DNA from: Nocardioides ungokensis
GTDB taxonomy: Bacteria; Actinomycetota; Actinomycetes; Propionibacteriales; Nocardioidaceae
Assembly (NCBI RefSeq): GCF_013466985.1
Contig: NZ_CP059164.1
Span: 3,791,001-3,855,000 of the forward strand
Direction of reading: 5' to 3'
DNA length: 64,000 nt
Position numbers and translations under genes: made by a program. Of the stretch, positions 9,643 through 17,780 are shown in pieces; position 1 is the first letter of the stretch; each line of letters starts with the position of its first letter. A model generated the notes under the pieces. It was given only the letters and a program-made list of their open reading frames with translations. It was not told where the DNA came from and did no database searches.

Positions 9643-10278
9643 TCAGCCCAGTGCCTCCCGCTCGGCGCCGATGGTGGTGTCGTCGCCGTGCCCGGTGTGG
9701 ACCACGGTGTCGCCGGGGAGCTCGAGGAGCCGGGACCGGATGGACCTCTTGATCTGTTCCTCGTCGCTGAACGACCGACCGGTGGCACCGGGCCCACCCT
9801 GGAACAGGGTGTCGCCGGTGAACACGCAGCCGAGGTCCGGGGCGTGGAAACACACCGCCCCCGGGGCGTGCCCCGGGGTGTGGATGGCACGGAGAGTGAT
9901 ACCCCCGACGCCGATCTCGAAACCGTCCGCGAGATCGACGTCCCACAGGTGGTCCCCGGTCTCGGCGTCACCGTGGGTGAGCTCCCACAACGGCCGGTCG
10001 TCCGGGTGCAGCATGATCGGCGCGACCGTGCGCTCCCGCAGGGCCGGCGCCACCCGGCAGTGGTCGTCGTGGGCGTGGGTGAGCAGGATCGCCCTGACCT
10101 TGCGGTCGCCCACCACGGCCATGATGTCGTCGACCGAGTGCGGCGCATCGATGACCACGCACTCGGTGTCGTCGCCCACGACCCAGATGTTGTTGTCGAC
10201 CTCGAAGGTCTCCCCGTCGAGGCTGAACGTGCCGCTGGAGACGGCGTGGTCGACGCGGGCGCCCCGCGACCCGGCCAT
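9643..10278 (-). CDS. MBL-fold hydrolase, probable S-formylmycothiol hydrolase
   Basis: A 211-residue metallo-beta-lactamase-fold hydrolase of the glyoxalase II type. The metal-binding motif HAHDDH is at residues 68-73, with further ligands in TPGHAPG, FTGDTLF and HTGHGDDTT. Its ATG at 10278 shares a base with the stop of mscR (TGATG), so the two are co-translated. Formaldehyde is captured by mycothiol and oxidised by MscR to S-formylmycothiol. The tight coupling suggests this enzyme releases formate and mycothiol from that thioester. The pathway assignment is inference from context; the fold and metal site are seen directly. Confidence 0.85.
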   Translation of the reverse strand: MAGSRGARVDHAVSSGTFSLDGETFEVDNNIWVVGDDTECVVIDAPHSVDDIMAVVGDRKVRAILLTHAHDDHCRVAPALRERTVAPIMLHPDDRPLWELTHGDAETGDHLWDVDLADGFEIGVGGITLRAIHTPGHAPGAVCFHAPDLGCVFTGDTLFQGGPGATGRSFSDEEQIKRSIRSRLLELPGDTVVHTGHGDDTTIGAEREALG

Positions 10279-11363
10279 CAGAGGACCACGACCGAGCGCA
10301 GCACGTTGCCGCCGTGCATCTTCTCGAACGCCGCCTCGACGTCGTCGATGCCGATCTCCTCGGTGACGAAGGCGTCGAGGTCGAGGCGACCCTGCTGGTA
10401 GAGGTCGACCAGCATCGGGAAGTCGCGGGAGGGCAGGCAGTCGCCGTACCAGCTGGACTTCAGCGAACCGCCCCTGCCGAAGACGTCGATCAACGGGATG
10501 TCCGGGACCTTCATGTCCGGGGTGGGCACGCCGACGAGGACCACGGTCCCGGCGAGGTCGCGGGCGTAGAACGCCTGCTTCCAGGTCTCGGGGCGACCGA
10601 CGGCGTCGATGACGACGTCGGCCCCGTTGCCACCGGTCAGCTCCTGGATGGCCGCCACCGGGTCGGCCTCCTTGCTGTTCACGGTGTGGGTCGCACCCAT
10701 CCTCGTGGCGGCCTCGAGCTTCTTGGCGTCGATGTCGACCGCGATGATCGTGGACGCACCGGCGAGCGCGGAGCCGGCGACTGCCGCGACACCCACACCG
10801 CCGCAGCCGATGACGGCCACGGACTTGCCGCGGCCCACGTTGCCGGTGTTGATCGCCGCACCCAGGCCGGCCATCACGCCGCACCCGAGCAGGCCGACGG
10901 CGGCCGGCCGCGCGGACGGGTCGACCTTGGTGCACTGGCCCGCCGCGACCAGGGTCTTCTCGGCGAAGGCCCCGATGCCGAGCGCCGGGGTCAGCTCGGT
11001 GCCGTCCTCCAGCGTCATCCGCTGGGTCGCGTTGTGGGTGGCGAAGCAGTACCACGGCTCGCCGCGGTTGCAGGCGCGGCAGTCGCCGCACACCGCACGC
11101 CAGTTGAGGATCACGAAGTCGCCCGGCTCGACGCTGGTGACGTCCTCGCCGACGGCCTCGACCACGCCCGCCGCCTCGTGGCCGAGCAGGAACGGGAAGT
11201 CGTCGTTGATGCCGCCCTCGCGGTAGTGCAGGTCGGTGTGGCAGACCCCGCAGGCCTGCACCTTCACCAGCGCCTCGCCCGGCCCGGGGTCGGGCACGTT
11301 GATGGTCGTCACCTCGACGGGCTGCCCCTTGGCTCGTGCGACGACTGCCTTCACCTGCTGCAT
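10278..11363 (-). CDS. mscR: S-(hydroxymethyl)mycothiol dehydrogenase
   Basis: A 361-residue zinc alcohol dehydrogenase that oxidises the formaldehyde-mycothiol adduct with NAD+. Catalytic zinc ligands are visible in CGVCHTDLHYREGG and GHEAAGVVE; the structural-zinc loop reads CGDCRACNRGEPWYC; the NAD-binding turn is VIGCGGVGVAAVAG. The residue pattern and length match the mycothiol-specific branch rather than glutathione-dependent FrmA. The ATG at 11363 follows AGAGGA at good spacing and is preferred over an in-frame start 13 codons upstream. It is first in a two-gene operon with the MBL hydrolase and divergent from a sigma-factor gene. Confidence 0.93.
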   Translation of the reverse strand: MQQVKAVVARAKGQPVEVTTINVPDPGPGEALVKVQACGVCHTDLHYREGGINDDFPFLLGHEAAGVVEAVGEDVTSVEPGDFVILNWRAVCGDCRACNRGEPWYCFATHNATQRMTLEDGTELTPALGIGAFAEKTLVAAGQCTKVDPSARPAAVGLLGCGVMAGLGAAINTGNVGRGKSVAVIGCGGVGVAAVAGSALAGASTIIAVDIDAKKLEAATRMGATHTVNSKEADPVAAIQELTGGNGADVVIDAVGRPETWKQAFYARDLAGTVVLVGVPTPDMKVPDIPLIDVFGRGGSLKSSWYGDCLPSRDFPMLVDLYQQGRLDLDAFVTEEIGIDDVEAAFEKMHGGNVLRSVVVL

Positions 11364-11456
11364 GCGCTGTCCTCTCGTCTCCCTCGTGCTGGCCGCGCTC
11401 ACCGACCCTCTGCAGACACCTTAGGGAGGCGCTGGTCGGCCGGCACCGGCCCATTT

Positions 11457-11483
11457 GCAACCTCCCGGCGGGGGCCCGCGTCC
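11457..11483 (+). promoter_or_regulatory. ECF-type promoter upstream of the first sigma gene
   Basis: GCAACC, 16 bases, then CGTCC. This matches the AAC/CGT layout of ECF sigma-factor promoters and lies 25 bases upstream of the sigma gene start, which suggests autoregulation. The same geometry is found twice at the second sigma locus (60.7-61.0 kb). Confidence 0.55.
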
Positions 11484-11508
11484 TTGTTCCGTACGGACGG
11501 AGGACAAG

Positions 11509-12075
11509 ATGCAGCTCACAGCCCACACGGGCACTGGATCGGGGGTCGGGATGCCGGGGAGCTCGGCGGAGCGTGATGCCGAGTTCACGGCGTACCTCGC
11601 CGCGCGGCAGCCCGCGCTGCTGCGCACGGCGTACCTGCTCACCGGCGACCAGCACCAGGCCGAGGACGTCCTGCAGACCTCGCTGGCCAAGCTCTACCTC
11701 GCTTGGGACCGGGTGCGTGATCGCGACTCGGTGGACGCCTACGTCCGGCGGATCATGGTCAACGAGAACAACTCGGTCTGGCGCCGGGCCTGGAAGCGGC
11801 GCGAGCACTCCACCGACGAGGTTCCGGACAGCACGCCGGTCCACGACACCTACGACGACGGCCGCAACGACACCCTCTGGGCGCTGGTGCAGACCCTGCC
11901 CCGCAAGGCCCGCGCCGTCCTCGTGCTGCGCTACTACGAGGAGCTCTCGGAGGCCGAGACCGCCGACGTGCTCGGCATCTCCGTCGGCACCGTGAAGTCC
12001 CAGACCAGCCGCGCGCTCGCGGCGCTGCGCGAGCGCACCCCCGCAACCCTGCACCCCCGGGAGGAGGAGCGATGA
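11509..12075 (+). CDS. SigE-family ECF RNA polymerase sigma factor
   Basis: A 188-residue sigma factor of the actinobacterial SigE-like group. Region 2 (EFTAYLAARQPALLRTAYLL, then QAEDVLQTSLAKLYLAW) contacts the -10 element; region 4 (TLPRKARAVLVLRYYEELSE, then ETADVLGISVGTVKSQTSRA) is the helix-turn-helix for the -35 element. The ATG at 11509 follows GGAGGA by five bases. Its stop overlaps the start of the next gene as ATGA. The neighbour is a single-pass membrane protein with an external domain, so I infer sigma-anti-sigma coupling. An ECF-like promoter lies just upstream. Confidence 0.9.
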   Translation: MQLTAHTGTGSGVGMPGSSAERDAEFTAYLAARQPALLRTAYLLTGDQHQAEDVLQTSLAKLYLAWDRVRDRDSVDAYVRRIMVNENNSVWRRAWKRREHSTDEVPDSTPVHDTYDDGRNDTLWALVQTLPRKARAVLVLRYYEELSEAETADVLGISVGTVKSQTSRALAALRERTPATLHPREEER

Positions 12076-13223
12076 GCAACCAGGACCACCTCGCGGAGAG
12101 GCTGGGTGAGGAGCTGCGCGCCCGCGCCGACCACATGTACGGCGCGCCGCTCTCCTTCGACGACGTGCGCGGCCAGGCGCACCGCATCCGGCGGCGCCGC
12201 CGCGCCTCGGCAGCGGCCGCGATCGTCGCCGCCGTGGCGGTCGTCGCGGTCGTGCCGGCCGTGCTCTCCGGCAGCCTCGACCGCGCGGACGGTCCCCAGC
12301 CCGCGCCGGCACCGACGCACAGCTCGCACACCGCCGTCCTGCACGACGGCGAGGTGACCCTCACGGACGGGGGCACGGTGCACATCGACGCACCCAGCAA
12401 GGACGTGAGCCAGTTCGGCATGCTGACCGACGGCCGCATGGTGGTGGCCAACCAGGCGAAGCAGGCCATCCAGGTGTTCGCACCGGACGGGTCGCTGACC
12501 GCGACGTACCCGGTCGATCTGCTGCTCCTCACCATGAGCTCCACCGACGATCTGGCGGCCTGGCTCGACGGCCCCCGGGTGCAGGTCCTGGAAAGCGGTG
12601 TCGCCGAGCCGGTCGCACTGGCGCGGATGTCGAAGTCGGCGGGGACGATCCCCATGGTCGACGCAGTGACCGGCGACCACTGTGCCGAGGGCGGCTGCCA
12701 GGCGATCCTGAGCGACGGGACGCAGACGACCGGCGAGGTCTCGACCGACGGCGTGTCGGAGGTCGCGACCAGCGAGCCGCTGCGGGTCACCGACGTGAGC
12801 CGCGACGGCAAGACGTGGGCGGTGGCCTTCCTGCCCAGCGAGAACGAGCAGTACGGCTGCGGCGGTCTCTACGACCCGGAGGCGCGGCGGGTCCTCGCGC
12901 GCAGCTGCAGCACCAACGGGCTCCAGTTCGCCCCGGACGGCCAGCACCTGTCGTCCGCCTTCTTCGAGGACGGCATGTTCAGCGACGTGACTGTGGTCGA
13001 CCGCCAACTGCAGGTGGTGCGAGAGGTCGACCCCGGCAAGCAGGTCGTCAGCCGGTTCGCCTGGGCCGACGACTCCCACCTGTCCACGGTGCTCGCCGAC
13101 CTGGCGGGCAAGCACTGGACCGTGGACCGGGTGGACATCGGTGGTGGCGACCTCGAGACCGTCGCGGGCCCCGTCCCGGGTGGGAACCCCGAGATGATGT
13201 CGGAGTACCTGCCCTCGGAATGA
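12072..13223 (+). CDS. single-pass membrane protein with extracytoplasmic beta-propeller, putative anti-sigma
   Basis: A 383-residue protein. Residues 1-45 form a charged cytosolic segment (HLAERLGEELRARADHMYG) ending in six arginines or neighbours, followed by one membrane helix (about 46-67) and a long external part with repeated beta-strand units such as VFAPDGSLTATYPV, QFAPDGQHLSSAFF and FAWADDSHLSTVLA, typical of WD40/PQQ-like propellers. It overlaps the sigma gene by four bases. I infer that the N-terminus binds the sigma factor and the propeller senses an envelope signal. No zinc-binding anti-sigma motif is present, so the anti-sigma role rests on gene context and on a second pair with the same layout at 61-62.7 kb. 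Confidence 0.65.
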   Translation: MSNQDHLAERLGEELRARADHMYGAPLSFDDVRGQAHRIRRRRRASAAAAIVAAVAVVAVVPAVLSGSLDRADGPQPAPAPTHSSHTAVLHDGEVTLTDGGTVHIDAPSKDVSQFGMLTDGRMVVANQAKQAIQVFAPDGSLTATYPVDLLLLTMSSTDDLAAWLDGPRVQVLESGVAEPVALARMSKSAGTIPMVDAVTGDHCAEGGCQAILSDGTQTTGEVSTDGVSEVATSEPLRVTDVSRDGKTWAVAFLPSENEQYGCGGLYDPEARRVLARSCSTNGLQFAPDGQHLSSAFFEDGMFSDVTVVDRQLQVVREVDPGKQVVSRFAWADDSHLSTVLADLAGKHWTVDRVDIGGGDLETVAGPVPGGNPEMMSEYLPSE

Positions 13224-13242
13224 CCCGGTGGGTCCGGGCTGC

Positions 13243-14247
13243 TCAGCTGCCGAACCGGTCGCCGAGCAGCCGGGCGATCGGCCAGGCGCCGTCCGACCAG
13301 TTCGAGATGACCGTGCAGGTGGTCGAGGACGTGGGCTGGTGCAGGCTCGTGAACGAGACGCCCGCGTCGTACCCCTCGAGGAAGACGCCGTCGCCCGTCG
13401 CCCGCAGGTGGAACCCGAGCCCGTAGCGCCTGGACTCCTCGGGCCAGTCGCTGCGCGGCCGCACCATCTCGGCGAGCCCCTCCGGCGAGACGATCCGTCC
13501 GCCGAACAGCGCCTCCCAGAAGGCGCTGAAGTCGGCAGCGGTCGAGTAGATGCCCCCGTCGCCGTTGCCGCGCACCGGGAGGTGGAGCACGTTCGTCCTC
13601 AGGCCGTCCACCGACAGGTAGCCCCGGGCAGCACGACCCGGCAGCTCGTCGGAGCGCAGGAACGCGGTGTCGACCATGCCCGCGGGCTCGCAGACGAGGG
13701 TGCGCACCAGGTCGTGGAACTCAACCCCGGTGGCTCGCTCAGCCAGCAGCGCGAGCAGGACGTATCCGGCGTTGTTGTAGGCGAACCGCTCGCCGGCGGG
13801 CGACACGGTCGGGTGTCCGTCGAGCGCCGGCAGGAACTGCTCGGTGGTCGCGAGCTGGTGGACCGGCACCGTCATCACGTAGTCGCGGACGTCGCCGACG
13901 GCGTCCTCGTCGAGGTAGTCGCCGATCCCGGACCGGTGTGCCAGCAGGTGCTCGACCGTCACGTCGTCGGCGACCAGGGGCAGGTCGTCGCCGAGCAGCG
14001 ACCGCGCGGTGGTGGCGAGGTCGAGCGTCCCTCGCTCGACCAGGCCCATCACCGCCAGCGCGGTCAGGCCCTTCGTCCCACTGGCGATGGCGAAGACGGT
14101 GTCCACCGTGTTGGGGACCTCGTGGGCACGGTCGGCGAGCCCGTAGGACGAGCAGAACTCCAGGACGCCGGAACGGTCCACCCGGACCACCCCGGAGAAC
14201 CTCGAGCGCTCCGCCGCCTCGTCCACCGCGCCCTTGAGTGCCTGCAT
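13243..14247 (-). CDS. serine hydrolase, beta-lactamase class C/PBP fold
   Basis: A 334-residue hydrolase of the beta-lactamase/D-alanyl-D-alanine peptidase (EstB-like) family. The nucleophile motif SxxK is SGTKG with Ser56 and Lys59, the YxN motif is YNN in AGERFAYNNAGYVLLAL, and the core LEHLLAHRSG-type stretch reads VEHLLAHRSGIGDYL. There is no signal peptide, so it is probably cytosolic; an esterase or peptidase acting on small molecules is likely. It is convergent with the propeller gene and reads in the same direction as tsaD upstream, 61 bases away. Confidence 0.87.
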   Translation of the reverse strand: MQALKGAVDEAAERSRFSGVVRVDRSGVLEFCSSYGLADRAHEVPNTVDTVFAIASGTKGLTALAVMGLVERGTLDLATTARSLLGDDLPLVADDVTVEHLLAHRSGIGDYLDEDAVGDVRDYVMTVPVHQLATTEQFLPALDGHPTVSPAGERFAYNNAGYVLLALLAERATGVEFHDLVRTLVCEPAGMVDTAFLRSDELPGRAARGYLSVDGLRTNVLHLPVRGNGDGGIYSTAADFSAFWEALFGGRIVSPEGLAEMVRPRSDWPEESRRYGLGFHLRATGDGVFLEGYDAGVSFTSLHQPTSSTTCTVISNWSDGAWPIARLLGDRFGS

Positions 14248-14308
14248 CGCCCGAAACTACCCCGCTCGGCGGGAAGCCGACCGTCGAAATACCCTGGCGA
14301 CCGCCGGA

Positions 14309-15352
14309 TCAGGCCAGGACGCTGGTGACCGGGAGGGAGGAGTCCGCCGGCAGGTCCAGCGGCGACGGGGTCCTCCCCCGCGACACCATCTCGGAGCCGA
14401 GCGCGGCGACCATGGCGCCGTTGTCGGTGCACAGGCCGGGGCGCGGGACCCGCACCCGGATGCCCTTCGCGGCGGCCCGCTCCTCGGCCATCGCGCGCAG
14501 CCGGGAGTTCGCGGCGACGCCGCCGCCGATCAGGATGTCGTCGATCCCCTCGGTAGCGGCCGCATCGATGGCCTTGCGGGTCAGCACGTCGCAGACCGCC
14601 TCCTGGAAGCTGGCCGCCACGTCGGCCACGGGAACCGGCTCCCCGGAACGCTCGCGGGCCTCGACCCACCGCGCCACCGCGGTCTTGAGCCCGGAGAACG
14701 AGAAGTCGAAGCGGTGGCGCTCCAGGTCGCGCCGGGAGGTGAGCCCGCGAGGGAAGTCGACGTACACGCTGTCGCCCTCGCGCGCGACCCGGTCGATGTG
14801 CGGACCCCCCGGGAAGGGCAGCCCGAGCAGGCGGGCGACCTTGTCGAAGGCCTCGCCGGCAGCGTCGTCGATCGTCGAGCCCATCGGGTCCACGCCGGCC
14901 GTGACGTCCTCCACCCGGAGCAGGCTCGAGTGGCCACCGCTCACCAGCATCGCCAGGCACGGCTCGGGCAGCGGCCCGTGCTCGAGCTGGTCCACGGCCA
15001 CGTGCGAGGCGAGGTGGTTGACGCCGTAGATCGGCTTGCCGAGCCCGATGGCGAGCGCCTTCGCCGCGGCGACGCCGACGAGCAGTGCACCGGCCAGGCC
15101 GGGGCCGTTGGTGACCGCGATGGCGTCGACGTCGGACAGCGTGATGCCGGCGGTCTCGCAGGCGCGCTCGATGGTGGGAACCATCGCCTCGAGGTGCGCG
15201 CGGCTGGCGACCTCCGGGACCACCCCGCCGAAGCGCGCGTGCTCCTCGACGCTGCTCGCGACGGCGTCGGCCAGCAGGGTGTTGCCGCGCACGATGCCGA
15301 CGCCGGTCTCGTCGCACGACGTCTCGATGCCGAGGACCAGGGGTTCGTTCAC
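14309..15352 (-). CDS. tsaD: tRNA N6-adenosine threonylcarbamoyltransferase TsaD
   Basis: A 347-residue catalytic subunit that transfers threonylcarbamoyl from TC-AMP to A37 of ANN-decoding tRNAs, acting with TsaB and TsaE. The ASKHA core shows LGIETSCDETGVGIV, the metal-binding GVNHLASHVAVD, LVSGGHSSLLRV and GGGVAANSRLR. The open frame is 85 codons longer upstream, but the conserved N-terminus starts right after the GTG at 15352. In most actinobacteria it directly follows rimI; here a 1.7-kb phosphatase gene on the other strand separates them. Frame intact. Confidence 0.96.
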   Translation of the reverse strand: MNEPLVLGIETSCDETGVGIVRGNTLLADAVASSVEEHARFGGVVPEVASRAHLEAMVPTIERACETAGITLSDVDAIAVTNGPGLAGALLVGVAAAKALAIGLGKPIYGVNHLASHVAVDQLEHGPLPEPCLAMLVSGGHSSLLRVEDVTAGVDPMGSTIDDAAGEAFDKVARLLGLPFPGGPHIDRVAREGDSVYVDFPRGLTSRRDLERHRFDFSFSGLKTAVARWVEARERSGEPVPVADVAASFQEAVCDVLTRKAIDAAATEGIDDILIGGGVAANSRLRAMAEERAAAKGIRVRVPRPGLCTDNGAMVAALGSEMVSRGRTPSPLDLPADSSLPVTSVLA

Positions 15353-15546
15353 CCGGCCATTGTGCAAGCCCTGCGTCCGGCCCGGGGCCACACCCCCGGG
15401 AACCGGGCCCGGCAGCCCGGATGCGCCGCCGTGAACATCGTGGCGCCCCTGGGAAACAATTCGGTGAGTCCTGCTGCGGGGAGCCGCCTTCGGTCGTAAG
15501 TTGTCCGAGTTTGTTGTCTCTCTCACATCAGAACTCGGAGCACCAC

Positions 15547-17223
15547 ATGCGAATTCCGGGCACTCCCCGAACTCACGTGGCCCTCGTCGCCTCCGCGTCG
15601 GCCGCACTCCTCCTCGCCAGTCCTGCCGTCGCCGGTGCCCGCACCGTCGACGACACCACGCTGGTCCCGCACTCGACCTTCACGATGCAGCCGGACGGCT
15701 CGTCCGGGCTCGACACCACGGGTGCCAACATCCCGAACATCGACTCGGTGAAGTCGACGATCCGCACCTACTACGGCGCCGGCTCGAACGGCATCGCCAA
15801 CAAGACCGACTCGCCGTACATCTCCGAGATGACGCAGATCGAGACGGACGCCCTCGCTGCGCTCCCGACGGTCGACCCGGCCGCCAACAAGGCGGTCGTC
15901 TTCGACGCCGACGACACCACGCTCTGGACCTACGACATGGAGGACGGGGCGATGCACTTCAACTTCGACCCGGTGCTCCAGGGCACGTGGGTCCACGACG
16001 GCAAGTTCCCGGCCACGCCGGGCATGGTCGACTTCGTCGACGCCGTCGCGGCCAAGGGCTACAACATCTACGGCATCACCGGCCGCAGTGCGAGCCAGGA
16101 GGACGACACGATCGCCAACCTGGGGAACGTCGGCTACACCGAGTTCAACGCCGACAACTTCTTCACGAAGTTCGACAGCACGCACCCCAAGCCGGACTAC
16201 CTCGACTGCCACACCAGCGTCGACCCCACCGACGACCCGGCCAAGTGCACGACCGTGGAGTACAAGGCCGGCACCCGCAAGTACATCGAGGCACCCGTCG
16301 CCGACGGCGGCCTCGGCCAGGACATCGTCCTGAACATCGGTGACCAGTTCTCGGACCTGCAGGGCGGCTTCTCGGACGACAGCCTCAAGCTGCCGAACCC
16401 GACCTACTACCTGCCGAGCGCCAACATCCAGGGTGCCCCGGCGTCCGACGTCACGCTGGCACCGCGCACCTCGTTCACGATGGCGCCGAACGGCTCCAGC
16501 GGCGCCACCGAGGGCGGCGAGGGCATCCCGAACATCGACTCGGTGAAGGCCACGATCCGCAACTACTACGGCGCGGACCCGGTGACGCACAAGGCGAACA
16601 AGCAGACCTCGCCGTACATCACCGAGATGACCGACTTCGCGGCCAAGTGGGCGCCCAAGCTGCGCACCGCCTGCGCCAACCAGGTCAGCAAGGGCATCAA
16701 GCCGGCCGTCGTCTTCGACGCCGACGACACCACGCTGTGGACCTACGACATGGAGGACGCCAAGATGGCGTTCAACTTCGACCCGGTCCTGCAGAACACC
16801 TGGGTCCAGGAGGAGCGCTTCCCGGCCGTCCCGGGCATGGTCAAGGTCGTCCGCGCCGCCGCCGCCGGTGGCTGCAAGGTCGTCGGCCTGACCGGTCGCA
16901 ACAACGCCCAGCGCACCGCGACGCTCGACAACCTCGCCAAGTTCTACTACGACACGAAGACCGACAACTCGCTCTTCCGCTCGCAGTACTACTTCACCAA
17001 GTGGACCAGCACCGACGAGCCCCCGGCGTACGTCGACTGCTCGCTCGACGGCGACGCGACCAAGTGCTCGACGATCGACTACAAGGCGTCGACCCGCAAG
17101 CACGTGCAGGACGACATGGGCCTGCACATCATCGCCAACCTCGGTGACCAGTTCAGCGACCTGATCGGCGGCTCCTCGGACCGCGCGGTCAAGCTGCCGA
17201 ACCCGACGTACTACCTGCCGTAA
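15547..17223 (+). CDS. secreted tandem-domain HAD acid phosphatase
   Basis: A 558-residue exported protein with a Sec signal (positively charged start, then LVASASAALLLASPAVAGA). Two copies of a HAD subfamily IIIB-type acid phosphatase domain follow. Each opens with a PNIDSVK segment, carries the nucleophile motif VFDADDTTLWTYDMED, a TGR-containing motif II (GITGRSASQ; GLTGRNNAQ) and the acidic motif GDQFSDL, and ends LPNPTYYLP. Both copies keep the catalytic Asp pair, so both may be active. The ATG at 15547 is supported by GGAG eight bases upstream and by the signal peptide. It lies between rimI and tsaD on the opposite strand, an unusual place. A role in phosphate scavenging is inferred; I saw no clear Pho box. 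Confidence 0.88.
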   Translation: MRIPGTPRTHVALVASASAALLLASPAVAGARTVDDTTLVPHSTFTMQPDGSSGLDTTGANIPNIDSVKSTIRTYYGAGSNGIANKTDSPYISEMTQIETDALAALPTVDPAANKAVVFDADDTTLWTYDMEDGAMHFNFDPVLQGTWVHDGKFPATPGMVDFVDAVAAKGYNIYGITGRSASQEDDTIANLGNVGYTEFNADNFFTKFDSTHPKPDYLDCHTSVDPTDDPAKCTTVEYKAGTRKYIEAPVADGGLGQDIVLNIGDQFSDLQGGFSDDSLKLPNPTYYLPSANIQGAPASDVTLAPRTSFTMAPNGSSGATEGGEGIPNIDSVKATIRNYYGADPVTHKANKQTSPYITEMTDFAAKWAPKLRTACANQVSKGIKPAVVFDADDTTLWTYDMEDAKMAFNFDPVLQNTWVQEERFPAVPGMVKVVRAAAAGGCKVVGLTGRNNAQRTATLDNLAKFYYDTKTDNSLFRSQYYFTKWTSTDEPPAYVDCSLDGDATKCSTIDYKASTRKHVQDDMGLHIIANLGDQFSDLIGGSSDRAVKLPNPTYYLP

Positions 17224-17274
17224 GGCATTGCTCGAGCTGCCCCCGGGCAGTGCTCGTGCTGCCTTCGGCAGTGC

Positions 17275-17739
17275 TCAACCCCTGACGGCGCCATCGCGGC
17301 GTCCCAGCCCCAGGCTGAGGACGACCGCGGTGGCGCCGTCCTTGTAGTAGTGGCGGCGACGGCCCACCTCGGCGAAGCCCTCGGTCTCGTAGAACGCGAT
17401 CGCACCCGCGTTGTCCTCACGGACCTCCAGCAGCAGCCGGTCGGCACCGTCGTCGAGGGCGAGGTCACGCACCGCCGCCAGCAGCGCGGTCGCCAGGCCG
17501 GTACGCCGGTGCGGCCGGTCCACCGAGATCCGCTGGAGCTCGGCCACGTCGGCGACGATGCTGGCCACGGCGTGGCCGACGACCTCACCGTCGACCTCTG
17601 CCACGAGCACGTGGATGGTCGGGAGCCGTCCGCCCACGGCCTCGATCACGAGCCCTTCCGACCAGGCGTCGATCCCCAGGTTGCCGCGCTCCAGCGCCGC
17701 CACCGCGTGGGCGTCGTCGTCGGTGGCTGTGCGGATCAT
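17275..17739 (-). CDS. rimI: ribosomal protein S18-alanine N-acetyltransferase RimI
   Basis: A 154-residue GNAT enzyme expected to acetylate the N-terminal alanine of ribosomal protein S18. The acetyl-CoA loop is HRRTGLATALLAA; the family pattern LEVREDNAGAIAFYETEGF is typical of RimI. It sits in the t6A cluster downstream of tsaB. The start ATG at 17739 is inside a 14-bp tandem repeat that offers three ATGs; only this one is in frame with the protein. The next gene downstream on this strand, tsaD, has been displaced by the phosphatase gene. Confidence 0.92.
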   Translation of the reverse strand: MIRTATDDDAHAVAALERGNLGIDAWSEGLVIEAVGGRLPTIHVLVAEVDGEVVGHAVASIVADVAELQRISVDRPHRRTGLATALLAAVRDLALDDGADRLLLEVREDNAGAIAFYETEGFAEVGRRRHYYKDGATAVVLSLGLGRRDGAVRG

Positions 17740-17780
17740 CGGGTGCGGATCATCGGGTGCGGATCATCGGGTGCGGATCA
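17731..17780. repeat. 14-bp tandem repeat at the tsaB-rimI junction
   Basis: GCGGATCATCGGGT repeated 3.6 times (units start at 17731, 17745 and 17759). On the minus strand each unit gives ATGATCCGCACCCG, so the rimI start is present three times, 14 bases apart and therefore in three different frames. The repeat also holds the tsaB stop at its right end. Confidence 0.95.
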
